DNA of 37,622 bases from UBA8110 sp964597275 (GTDB lineage: Bacteria; SAR324; NAC60-12): the NCBI GenBank assembly GCA_964597275.1, contig CAZQXS010000024.1, positions 1 through 37,622 of the forward strand. Reading direction: 5' to 3'. The position numbers were made by a program, and so were the translations under genes. The notes under the pieces are model-generated. The model saw only the letters and a program-made list of their open reading frames with translations. It ran no database searches and was not told where the DNA came from. Shown here in pieces: positions 16,416 to 23,754 of this stretch. Numbering within the stretch: position 1 is the first letter of the stretch; each line of letters opens with the position of its first letter.

Positions 16416-17146
16416 CGGCTGTCCTCATCCGGAATTTTTGGGATCGCCCAATCCGGGAGTTGCGGAGGCTCATGCTTTCCGGGCGTTCCCCAATCCGCCA
16501 TGCCTGCGGCCAAATCGCTGATCTCGTCCACCTGCAAGCAGGGTTCGGACTGCATTTCCTCGCCCGGCAGGTTGAAGCGCTGCACCGAAAGCTCCTGAGC
16601 CAGCGTGTACACATAATCCGGTGCCTCCGCCTCCAAGCCGAACTGAAGTTGCTGGGATGACGATTCTGGAGGCTCTGGAGCAGAAATTGGGGCGATGGTC
16701 GGATCGGGCTGCGAGCCGCCCTGCCGCAGGGTGTGCAACAGGTGCCGCATTCGGTTGGGACGGTCCAGCAGCGAGCGGACCAGCACGCGATGCCGTTTCA
16801 GCAGGCGCGGCCCCTCCTGATGAAAGAGGGAAAACCAGCGGAGGATTTTGGGAGAATGCACCACCGCTTTTCCCAAAAACAGCGGCTGGTGGCTTTCCGG
16901 CATGTCCTCGTGATGCTCCACCACCACGCAGCCGGGGAAGCACTGCTCCGGCCTTGCATAGCGTTCCTGCAACTGCTGCTTGAGCTTGAAGGCGTCCGGA
17001 TGCCCCTTCAAGGCTCGCACCAGATGCTCGGAACGGTGGCCTTCCTGCCACGTTTCCACCAAGTGCGTTTCGCACTCGCCGTCACGCTGGCAAACAGGAC
17101 AGACCAGCCGATACGGCTGACAGAGAATTTGGGGCTGCGGGGTCAT
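16412..17146 (-). CDS. Hypothetical protein with N-terminal Cys cluster
   Basis: 244 residues, no family recognised. The N-terminus has CPVCQRDGECETH, a CxxC-x4-C-x2-H pattern that could hold a zinc ion. The middle is basic and His/Arg-rich, with WFSLFHQEGPRLLKRHR followed by another Arg cluster. A Pro/Ser-rich linker leads to an acidic C-terminus. There is no signal peptide or membrane segment. The ATG at 17146 lies only 16 bp beyond the T-tract of the miaB terminator on the same strand, so it may depend on read-through or on a promoter overlapping that hairpin. Confidence 0.65.
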   Translation of the reverse strand: MTPQPQILCQPYRLVCPVCQRDGECETHLVETWQEGHRSEHLVRALKGHPDAFKLKQQLQERYARPEQCFPGCVVVEHHEDMPESHQPLFLGKAVVHSPKILRWFSLFHQEGPRLLKRHRVLVRSLLDRPNRMRHLLHTLRQGGSQPDPTIAPISAPEPPESSSQQLQFGLEAEAPDYVYTLAQELSVQRFNLPGEEMQSEPCLQVDEISDLAAGMADWGTPGKHEPPQLPDWAIPKIPDEDSR

Positions 17147-17161
17147 TCCAATTGACCAGTG

Positions 17162-17199
17162 AAAAAACGAACGCTCCCGGCAAAACGCCTCCGGAGCGC
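17162..17199 (-). terminator. Rho-independent terminator of miaB
   Basis: Read on the minus strand, CGCTCCGG (17198-17191) pairs with CCGGGAGCG (17180-17172) with one bulged base across a 10-nt loop. TTCG and a run of six T (17167-17162) follow. It begins 8 bp after the miaB stop. Confidence 0.8.
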
Positions 17200-17206
17200 A
17201 GAAAAC

Positions 17207-18559
17207 TTACAGCGGCTCTGCTGCCAAGACGTGAGGACGGGCGCGAGAGATGCGCACAGGCAGCAGGTCGCCCACTTCAGCGGATTCGGCGGCAACGGCG
17301 ACGGCGTAGTTTCCGCGAGTGCGGCCCGTCCAGCAATCGGGTTCACGGGGGTGGCGGCCCTCAATCAGCACCTCCTGCTCCGATCCCACCAGCACCGCCT
17401 GCTTGGCGCGTGAGATTTCCTCCTGCACCTCCAACAGCACCCGCAGGCGTTCCCGCCGCACCTCGTCCGGAAGCTGGCTGTCGTACTGAGCCGCCGGGGT
17501 TCCCGGACGTGGAGAGTACTTGAAGGTGTACATCAGGTCAAACCCAACCTTGCGGACCAATTCCAGCGTGTCCTCAAAATCCGCCTCGGTTTCGCCCGGA
17601 AAGCCGACGATGAGGTCGGTGGAAATCGCGGCGTCCGCAACGCGGCCCCTGAGCATCTCCACCTTTTCCAGAAACGTTTCCCGCGTGTACCAGCGGCGCA
17701 TGCGGCGCAACACCGAGTTTGATCCGGATTGCAGGGGCAGGTGCATCTGCTCGCAAACCGTCCGCAAGTCCCGGATCGCATCGGCCAGTTCCTCCTGAAA
17801 ATCCTTGGGATGCGGCGACGTGAAGCGCACGCGCTCCAGTCCGGGGATTTGGTCGAGTTCCTCCAGCAGCTTCACAAAGGTGACGCCGTCCGCCTTGTAC
17901 GAGTTCACATTCTGTCCAAGCAGACAGATTTCCTTGGTCCCGGAATCGACCAGCCGCTTGGCTTCGTCGAGAATGTTGTTCGCCTCGCGGCTCACCTCCA
18001 GCCCCCGCGTGATCGGGACGATGCAGAAGGAGCAGAAGTTGTTGCAACCCTTGGTGATCGCCAGATGCGCCTTGAGTCCGGGCTTGGAGGCTCCAAAGGT
18101 GTAGCCGGGCACAAAGTTGCGCACCTTCTGCCGATGCGCCTTGCGCTCCGTGCGCACCACGCGCTGCCCCTGCTCGACCTTCGCCAGCATCTCCGGCAGG
18201 TCGTAGAGGTTGTCCGTGCCAAACACAAGGTCCACGATGCGGGCGCGCTGCAGAATGGCCTCGCCCTCCTGCTGCGCCACACAGCCTCCCACGCCAATCC
18301 GCAAATCCGGCTTCTGGGCCTTCAACTTCCGCAACTTTCCAAGCTGGCTGAAGACCTTGTGCTCTGCCTTCTCCCGCACCGAGCAGGTGTTCAGCAGGAT
18401 TAGGTCTGCCTCCTCCGGATGCTCCGTGAACACATAGTTCTGCTGGAGGACACCGAGCATCTTGTCGGTGTCGTACTCGTTCATCTGGCAGCCCCACGTC
18501 TGGACGTGGACCTTCTGGACAGGTGCCGAGTCCGCTTCCAAAACCTCGTCGTCAGACAT
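17207..18559 (-). CDS. miaB: tRNA-2-methylthio-N6-dimethylallyladenosine synthase
   Basis: 450 residues. The N-terminal MTTase domain holds a 4Fe-4S cluster on C24 (TWGCQMN), C59 (LNTCSVRE) and C93 (GGCVAQQ). The radical-SAM cluster is C172, C176 and C179 in GCNNFCSFC. A C-terminal TRAM-type RNA-binding segment begins near residue 385. It methylthiolates i6A37 in tRNAs that read UNN codons. ATG 18559 is chosen because the conserved domain follows at once. An upstream in-frame extension to 18793 would translate the dispersed repeat at 18610-18652 and is rejected. A terminator follows at 17162-17199. Confidence 0.95.
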   Translation of the reverse strand: MSDDEVLEADSAPVQKVHVQTWGCQMNEYDTDKMLGVLQQNYVFTEHPEEADLILLNTCSVREKAEHKVFSQLGKLRKLKAQKPDLRIGVGGCVAQQEGEAILQRARIVDLVFGTDNLYDLPEMLAKVEQGQRVVRTERKAHRQKVRNFVPGYTFGASKPGLKAHLAITKGCNNFCSFCIVPITRGLEVSREANNILDEAKRLVDSGTKEICLLGQNVNSYKADGVTFVKLLEELDQIPGLERVRFTSPHPKDFQEELADAIRDLRTVCEQMHLPLQSGSNSVLRRMRRWYTRETFLEKVEMLRGRVADAAISTDLIVGFPGETEADFEDTLELVRKVGFDLMYTFKYSPRPGTPAAQYDSQLPDEVRRERLRVLLEVQEEISRAKQAVLVGSEQEVLIEGRHPREPDCWTGRTRGNYAVAVAAESAEVGDLLPVRISRARPHVLAAEPL

Positions 18560-18609
18560 CAGGGCAGTTTCGTTCTTCGTGTTTTCGTTTCGGGCCAGCC
18601 TCTCAGAGC

Positions 18610-18652
18610 CCAATTCCGCATCCTTCGACAAGCTCAGGACGAACGAAATTGG
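18610..18652. repeat. Dispersed palindromic repeat, copy 2
   Basis: The core CTTCGACAAGCTCAG... at 18623-18645 differs from the copy at 19-41 by one base. The flanks CCAATT (18610-18615) and AATTGG (18647-18652) are inverted but unlike those of copy 1. It lies in the 5' region of miaB, between miaB and the preceding hypothetical gene. Confidence 0.7.
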
Positions 18653-18683
18653 ACTTCTCCAAACAAAACTTGATCGCTGGGCA

Positions 18684-19073
18684 TCAGGCGGCGATGGGTT
18701 GCATGGATTCCAAGCCAAGTTCCTGCTCGGCCAGTTGGCACGCCACGGCCAGCAGGTTCTTCGGGAATTCCTGATGGTGGGTGGCACCCTCAAGCCGCCA
18801 CTGGGTTTCCTCCAGTTGCAGCCCGTGGGCGGTGGGCCTCACATACTCGTACCAGCGGTTGCGAAGCTGAAGCTGCAACGCCGCCACCTGATAGTGCGCC
18901 CCACCTTTGCGAAAACTGCGCTTGGGCTGTGCCTGCGCCTCAGACGCCCCAACGGACTTGAGAAGCAGTTGGAAGTCGAACTTTCCCCACATGAAGTGCA
19001 GGAGCAGTTTCCCGGACTCGCTTCCCGTTTTGAGGATGCTGTAGTTCTGTCGGTTGATCGTGTGCTGTTTCAC
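18684..19073 (-). CDS. Hypothetical protein
   Basis: 129 residues from GTG 19073, which has ACGGAA seven bases upstream, a spacing used by other genes here. A TTG at 19103 would add ten residues but overlaps the preceding terminator. The sequence is soluble, with FMWGKFDFQLLLKSVG and WYEYVRPTAHGLQLEE as distinctive segments, and a C-terminal helix rich in Ala, Gln, Glu and Leu. No family recognised. It sits between the terminator of the oxidase operon and miaB, so it may be expressed separately or lead the miaB transcript. Confidence 0.55.
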   Translation of the reverse strand: MKQHTINRQNYSILKTGSESGKLLLHFMWGKFDFQLLLKSVGASEAQAQPKRSFRKGGAHYQVAALQLQLRNRWYEYVRPTAHGLQLEETQWRLEGATHHQEFPKNLLAVACQLAEQELGLESMQPIAA

Positions 19074-19101
19074 GTTGCGGTTCCGTAAATGCGGTGGTGT
19101 C

Positions 19102-19122
19102 AAAACCCCTCACATCGAGGGG
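19102..19122 (-). terminator. Terminator overlapping the last codons of the oxidase operon
   Basis: On the minus strand, CCCCTC (19122-19117), loop GATGT, GAGGGG (19111-19106), then TTTT (19105-19102). The TGA stop of the L,D-transpeptidase gene (19112-19110) falls at the loop/stem boundary, so the 3' end of the gene itself codes the hairpin. Confidence 0.7.
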
Positions 19123-20096
19123 GGGCCAAACTCCTTGTAGGCCATCAAAAAACTGGGACTGGGGCTGGGTTGCAAGGGCTGGGAGTTCTTCTTCAGCTTG
19201 CGCCAGACCTCGCTGAGGATGCGCAACTGCGTCCCCTCTCGGCGCACATACAACTCCTTCCAGCCCAAGTCCTTGGTCCCGGTGGATTCGTAGTGCTGCA
19301 TGAACCGAATATGATAAATGCCCCCATGCTCAAAGATCGAGACATTGCTGATCTGGATGCTGCGCTCCTGATTCGCCCGGTTCACCTCGCGCTTGTAGGT
19401 GGTCCAGCCTTCGTAATCCCAGCGGTCGTTCCGGAAATCCTCAGAGTAGTGCCCCAGATAAGCTTCGGTTTCGTTCGACTCCCACGCCGTCCGCCAACGC
19501 TCCAGAAAACCGAAGAGGTACTGCTGCACCGGAACGAGTTTCTTGTCGGTGACAAGCCGGAACGCTTCGCTGATGATGACCGGGGTGTCGCGTATGTCAA
19601 TCTGCGGGGCCAGCCGTGCGAAATCCCAGTTGTTCACGGAGACGCATCCACGAGTCGCCACCGGAAGCCACTGGGCCGAGCCATGAATCCAAATGCCCCC
19701 ACCGTTCTTGTTGCGCAGTTGATCGAGTTGATTGGGGTAGTTGAGGACAAAGGCGCCTGCCCCGTAAACCAGCGCCTCCGGACCATAGGTCTCAATCAGT
19801 TCGGTGTCGGTCCACTCCTGGACGGTCCAGAACACTCCGGTTGGGGTGCGCAGATCCCCTTCCTGAAGCTTGTCTCCGGAAATCTGTCCCGCCGTGCAGG
19901 GATACTGTGCCACGCTCTCCCACTTGGTGCCGTAGCGGTAAACCCGCAGCTCGCATCCCGATTTTTCAACCACCACCACGGTCGCTCCGGGGTAGTCGTA
20001 GAAAATCAGGGAGCTGGGCCGCAACGTCGCAACACTCTCCGGTACAGAGTTGGCCGCAACAAGTAGCAGCAGGACGAGGAATCGTAGGATGGACAT
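19110..20096 (-). CDS. L,D-transpeptidase (YkuD) with C-terminal SnoaL-like domain
   Basis: 328 residues with a signal sequence (about 1-23), so exported. The YkuD catalytic motif has H138 in IWIHGS and C151 in ATRGCVSVNN. These enzymes make 3-3 peptidoglycan cross-links or attach proteins to peptidoglycan through a cysteine thioester. After residue 200, a domain starting FLERWRTAWESNETEAYLGHYS looks like the SnoaL/NTF2-like domain often joined to YkuD in proteobacteria. It starts 20 bp after the CxxC membrane protein and appears to be the last gene of the oxidase operon. The functional link to respiration is unclear. Confidence 0.87.
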   Translation of the reverse strand: MSILRFLVLLLLVAANSVPESVATLRPSSLIFYDYPGATVVVVEKSGCELRVYRYGTKWESVAQYPCTAGQISGDKLQEGDLRTPTGVFWTVQEWTDTELIETYGPEALVYGAGAFVLNYPNQLDQLRNKNGGGIWIHGSAQWLPVATRGCVSVNNWDFARLAPQIDIRDTPVIISEAFRLVTDKKLVPVQQYLFGFLERWRTAWESNETEAYLGHYSEDFRNDRWDYEGWTTYKREVNRANQERSIQISNVSIFEHGGIYHIRFMQHYESTGTKDLGWKELYVRREGTQLRILSEVWRKLKKNSQPLQPSPSPSFLMAYKEFGPPSM

Positions 20097-20116
20097 GGCA
20101 GTCCGAAATCGGCGCG

Positions 20117-20353
20117 TCAGCGCGGCTTGCGGTACTGCCGGATGATCCAGAAGGAAATGGAGCCGACCATGGCGATCGGCAGCAGCATGAGCAGCGCGGT
20201 TGTCAGATAGAACGCCTCCCGGCTCTCAGTCCCTGAGAAACAGGTAGCGCACGCAAAGACACTGTGGGGGAAAAATAAAGAAATGTGGGCAACAACGCAA
20301 GTCCAGAGCGCACGGAGGCCCCATTGGCCTGCGGGACGGCCTTGCGGTTTCAT
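20117..20353 (-). CDS. Small CxxC membrane protein of the oxidase operon
   Basis: 78 residues. A signal-like hydrophobic segment (about 14-33) ends near FACATCFSGTESREAFYLTT, with a CxxC pair, then a membrane helix (about 47-70) and a basic tail RQYRKPR. ATG 20353 overlaps the stop of the second subunit III as ATGA, so it is translationally coupled. Small proteins with a CxxCF motif followed by one membrane helix are seen beside oxidase genes in other bacteria. The cysteines may face the periplasm and handle copper or thiol redox during CuA assembly (inference). Confidence 0.7.
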   Translation of the reverse strand: MKPQGRPAGQWGLRALWTCVVAHISLFFPHSVFACATCFSGTESREAFYLTTALLMLLPIAMVGSISFWIIRQYRKPR

Positions 20354-20970
20354 GCCAGATACACGAGGACGTAGAGGATCGGCCACACGCCCACCACGAA
20401 GTACCACAGCATCCGCGCCGCAGATGCCCCTTCGGGGGAGACCGGGTGTTCGTGACCGGGAGCCATGCGCGTCCACACCCACGCCAGAGCCGCAACCGCC
20501 GCCAGCACATGCGCCCCGTGGGCACCGATGATGAGGTAGAACAGCCCCCCGTAGGTGCTGGAAGTCACGGTCAGCCCGAAGCCCAGCATCTGTACCCATT
20601 CGTAGCCTTGGAACACCAAGAAGAAGGTGCCCAGCGCCACGGCAATTCCCATCGTGCGGTGCGCCATTTCAGAGCCAATCCGCAACTGCCGCCCGGAAAC
20701 GAAGGCCGCGACACCACTGGCCAGCAGGACAAGGGTGTTGAAGGCCGTGGACCAAACCGGCAGACGGGGTTGCCCCCACGGAGGCCACTCCTCCAGCCCG
20801 GAACGGATGATCAGGTAGGCACTCACCAGCGAGGCGAAAAACATCACCTCGGTGACAATGAAGATGAGCATCCCGAACTGCCGACTGTCAATCAGCGGAC
20901 GCTGCGGCGCAGGAGTCGGGTCGTAGGACTCCGCCGAGATCAGCAAGGTGGGAAGCGCCTTCAGGCTCAC
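20350..20970 (-). CDS. Cytochrome c oxidase subunit III family protein, second copy
   Basis: 206 residues with five predicted membrane segments. FIVTEVMFFASLVSAYLI carries the conserved subunit III glutamate, and LIIGAHGAHVLAAV the conserved histidines. The GTG start at 20970 overlaps the subunit IV stop as GTGA, which fixes it; the reading frame further upstream is the shadow of subunit IV. It is closer to the quinol-oxidase/caa3 branch of subunit III than the copy at 21348. Subunit III surrounds the entry of the D proton pathway and stabilises subunit I; why two copies are kept is not known. Confidence 0.87.
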   Translation of the reverse strand: MSLKALPTLLISAESYDPTPAPQRPLIDSRQFGMLIFIVTEVMFFASLVSAYLIIRSGLEEWPPWGQPRLPVWSTAFNTLVLLASGVAAFVSGRQLRIGSEMAHRTMGIAVALGTFFLVFQGYEWVQMLGFGLTVTSSTYGGLFYLIIGAHGAHVLAAVAALAWVWTRMAPGHEHPVSPEGASAARMLWYFVVGVWPILYVLVYLA

Positions 20971-21323
20971 TTGACCCTCTGCTCGATGGTGCAGGATTGG
21001 TTGGCAATGCAGTCCTGCCACTGGATGATGCCATCCACATCGGCGCCATCCACTTTGGCAATATCGGAGGCGACTCCGAAGAAGAAGACTCCAAGGAAGA
21101 CGAAGGCGGTCGTCAACAGAAACCAGATGATCTGCTTCTCGAACTTCAGGTGCATGAAGTTCGCCGCGACCATCAGGGTTTTGACAACGGCGATGCCAAA
21201 GGCAGTGGCGACCGTCAGCCACGGAATCTCCATCATCGGGCCAATGATGCTGACGGTGAGCAAGATCAGCAGGATGACCCAGATCTTGATGTAATTGGGA
21301 TGGGCGTGTGCGGCGTCGGACAT
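20967..21323 (-). CDS. Cytochrome c oxidase subunit IV family protein
   Basis: 118 residues. Three membrane helices (about 13-31, 36-55 and 65-85) have the prokaryotic subunit IV signature VVKTLMVAANFMHLKFE. An unusual periplasmic tail of about 30 residues, containing WQDCIANQSC with two cysteines six residues apart, could form a disulfide. It lies between the two subunit III genes and is coupled to the downstream one. Confidence 0.85.
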   Translation of the reverse strand: MSDAAHAHPNYIKIWVILLILLTVSIIGPMMEIPWLTVATAFGIAVVKTLMVAANFMHLKFEKQIIWFLLTTAFVFLGVFFFGVASDIAKVDGADVDGIIQWQDCIANQSCTIEQRVK

Positions 21324-21347
21324 GATTCTACCGGATGTGGGTTCGGC

Positions 21348-21956
21348 TCAGAAGTTTGCGATGTAAAGAATCGGGAACAGGAAGATCCAGACAATGTCCA
21401 CGAAGTGCCAGTACAGCCCGATCAGTTCCACACGCTGGAGGTTGCGGCCCTTGAGCACGTCTTGGGAGATCATCGCCATGATGACCATGCCGCCCAGCAC
21501 GTGCAGGGCGTGCAGCCCCGTCGCGGTGAAGTAGAACGACCAGAAGACGTTGCTGAGGATCGTGATCGGCTCATGCGTTGCGGGCGTGTGGTACCACTCC
21601 GGAAAGATCTTCGAGGTGTACTCGTAGAGTTTCACGACTGCGAACACCAAGCCGCCGAAGATCGTGCACCAGATGAAGTTGAAGCACTTCTTGAGTTCGC
21701 CCTTTTCGGCAGCGGCGTGGGCCAGCACGATCGTGAGGCTGGAAGTCAGCAGCACGAAGGTGTTGAACGCCCCTGCCGGGGTGTTGGTCATCGAAGCGTC
21801 CTCAAACCCTGGAGCGTCATTGAATTTGTAGAGCAGAAAGCACATGATCAGACCGCCGAAGATGAACACTTCGGAGGCCAGCACCCACCACACGGCCAAT
21901 CGTCCGGTGGGGATGCCTGTTACGGTTCTGCGGGTTGCAACGGGGCTGTGCATCAT
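21348..21956 (-). CDS. coxC: Cytochrome c oxidase subunit III
   Basis: 202 residues with five membrane helices. WWVLASEVFIFGGL carries the conserved Glu in the first retained helix, FWSFYFTATGLHALHVLGG the conserved histidines, and GLYWHFVDIVWIFLFPILY the family C-terminus. The length is the five-helix bacterial form, lacking the two N-terminal helices of mitochondrial subunit III. CGGAAGA lies before ATG 21956. It is 55 bp after coxA. Confidence 0.9.
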   Translation of the reverse strand: MMHSPVATRRTVTGIPTGRLAVWWVLASEVFIFGGLIMCFLLYKFNDAPGFEDASMTNTPAGAFNTFVLLTSSLTIVLAHAAAEKGELKKCFNFIWCTIFGGLVFAVVKLYEYTSKIFPEWYHTPATHEPITILSNVFWSFYFTATGLHALHVLGGMVIMAMISQDVLKGRNLQRVELIGLYWHFVDIVWIFLFPILYIANF

Positions 21957-22011
21957 AAGAGTCTTCCGGGCAAGGGTTCAGGGAGGGCAAGTCCCTCCCG
22001 TTGGGTCGTCG

Positions 22012-23721
22012 TCAGTTTCGGTCCGGCATGTGCTGAGGCCAGTAGTCCTCGCGGTTGCCGGGAACGCTGTATTCGTAGGGTCCGCGATAGACGCTGGGCA
22101 GCTCCTTGAAGTTGCCGTGTCCCGGAGGGGAGGGGACGGTCCATTCCAGCGTGTTCGCCTTCCACGGGTTCGGCTCCGCCTTGCGTCCAATGAACATGCT
22201 GCCGAAGAAGTTGATCAGGAACGGGATCTGGAAGAGCAGCATGATGATCAGCGAGGCCGTTGCGAACACACGCATTCCTTGAAGGTCCGGAGAGGCGAGG
22301 TCAGGGAAATGTTCATAGTTGTAAATGCGGCGGTGCTGGCCCGCCATGCCGAGCAGGAAGAGCGGCAGGAAGATGCAGTTGAACGGAATCAGCGTCCCCC
22401 AGAAGTGAACCTTCCCCCAGAACTCGTTGAGGTGCCGCCCGAACATCTTGGGGTACCAGTAGTAGAGCGCCCCGAACATGCCGATGATGGTGATTGGGAA
22501 GAAGGTGTAGTGGAAGTGGGCGATCACGAAATAGCTGTCGTGGAAGTAGATGTCCAGCCCGCTGGCCCCAAGGTAGATTCCAGTCACGCCGCCGAGCAGG
22601 AAGGTCATCAAAAAGCCAATCGCCCAAAGCATCGGAACCGTGAAGCGGATGGAACCTCCAAAGAGCGTGGCGATGTAGCAGAACATGATTTCCGCAATGG
22701 GAATCGAGATCAGCAGGGTGGTCACCACAAAGACGTTTGCCATGCGCGGGTCAATCCCGGCGATGAACTGGTGGTGCGCCCAGACCACGAAGGCCAAGCC
22801 GCCGGTGGCGATGGTCGTGTAGAGGATCGTGCGGTAGCCCCAGAGCTTCTTGCGGGAGAAGGTGGTGATCACGTCGGCCACCAAGCCAAGAGTCGGGAAC
22901 AGCACCACGTACACCTCCGGGTGTCCGAAGAACCAGAACAGGTGCTGCCAGAGGATCGGGTCGCCCCCGCCGGAAGGCAGGAAGAAGGTGGTGCCGATGC
23001 GCTGGTCCATGAAGAGCATGACCGCCCCTGCGATCAGCGGGCCAACGGAGGCCATGAACATGATGACTGCAATGTTGATCATCCAGATGACGATGGGGAT
23101 GTCCATCATCTTCATGCCCGGAGCGCGGGAGTTCATGGTGGTGGTGATGAAGTTGATGCCGCCGAGCAGGAAGGCGATGATCTCCAGCGCCACAGCGACC
23201 AGCCACAGCGAGGATCCCCAGTTGGTGAGGTTGTACTCCGGGACCGAAGAGAGCGGCGGATAGGCCGTCCACGCGCCTCCAAAGCCCCCGCCCTGCACGA
23301 AGAAGGAGAGGATCAGCACCACCGTGCTGACGAAGAAGACCTGGTACGAAAGGCGGTTGATGCGTGGAAACACCATGTCGTCACAGCCGATCATCAGCGG
23401 GATCAGGTAGTTCCCGAATCCGGCGATCAGCACGGGCATCGCCACCCAGAAGATCATAATCGTCCCGTGGTTGGTGACGAGCATGTTGTACGCCTGCGGA
23501 GTCACCTGCCCAAAGAACGGCACGTCCATGCCCGGAAAGGCGAGCTGCATCCGGAAGGCGTAGGCGAAGTAACCCCCGACCGCAGCCATGAACATGCCTG
23601 TGAACATGTACTGCATCCCGATCATCTTGTGATCGGTGGGGAAGATGTACTTCTCCAGGAAGCCCATCTCGTGGTGTTCCTCGTGTGCGTGGTCTTGCGC
23701 GGTGGCAGTGGCGGTACTCAT
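22012..23721 (-). CDS. coxA: Heme-copper oxidase subunit I lacking the K-pathway residues
   Basis: 569 residues, 12 membrane helices. Heme and copper ligands are intact: H85, H267, H316, H317, H402 and H404. Y271 in GHPEVY is the cross-linking tyrosine. The D pathway looks intact, with D115, N122 and E269. In helix VIII the usual PTGIKVFSW is PIAEIMFCY, so the pathway Thr and Lys become I342 and I345, with E344 one residue before the Lys position. The helix VI serine is A282 (LVADV). An enzyme with CuA partner coxB should take electrons from cytochrome c and reduce O2, but protons for the active site must enter differently. NO reduction cannot be excluded. ACGGAG lies 6 nt before the ATG. Confidence 0.93.
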   Translation of the reverse strand: MSTATATAQDHAHEEHHEMGFLEKYIFPTDHKMIGMQYMFTGMFMAAVGGYFAYAFRMQLAFPGMDVPFFGQVTPQAYNMLVTNHGTIMIFWVAMPVLIAGFGNYLIPLMIGCDDMVFPRINRLSYQVFFVSTVVLILSFFVQGGGFGGAWTAYPPLSSVPEYNLTNWGSSLWLVAVALEIIAFLLGGINFITTTMNSRAPGMKMMDIPIVIWMINIAVIMFMASVGPLIAGAVMLFMDQRIGTTFFLPSGGGDPILWQHLFWFFGHPEVYVVLFPTLGLVADVITTFSRKKLWGYRTILYTTIATGGLAFVVWAHHQFIAGIDPRMANVFVVTTLLISIPIAEIMFCYIATLFGGSIRFTVPMLWAIGFLMTFLLGGVTGIYLGASGLDIYFHDSYFVIAHFHYTFFPITIIGMFGALYYWYPKMFGRHLNEFWGKVHFWGTLIPFNCIFLPLFLLGMAGQHRRIYNYEHFPDLASPDLQGMRVFATASLIIMLLFQIPFLINFFGSMFIGRKAEPNPWKANTLEWTVPSPPGHGNFKELPSVYRGPYEYSVPGNREDYWPQHMPDRN

Positions 23722-23754
23722 GGAATTCTCCGTCTCAAGTGCGGATGCTGGGGT

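Noticed and set aside
18560..18793. N-terminal extension of miaB
   Set aside because: It would translate a dispersed palindromic repeat and overlap the 18684-19073 gene; MiaB families start at the conserved domain after ATG 18559.
19073..19103. Promoter for the 18684-19073 gene from TTGACA on the minus strand (19103-19098)
   Set aside because: The -35 match is perfect but nothing like a -10 lies 16-18 bp further on.
22012..23721. Firm assignment of subunit I as an NO reductase
   Set aside because: Loss of the K pathway alone is not enough. The cross-linking Tyr in HPEVY and a full CuA subunit II are features of O2-reducing enzymes, so only the possibility is noted.
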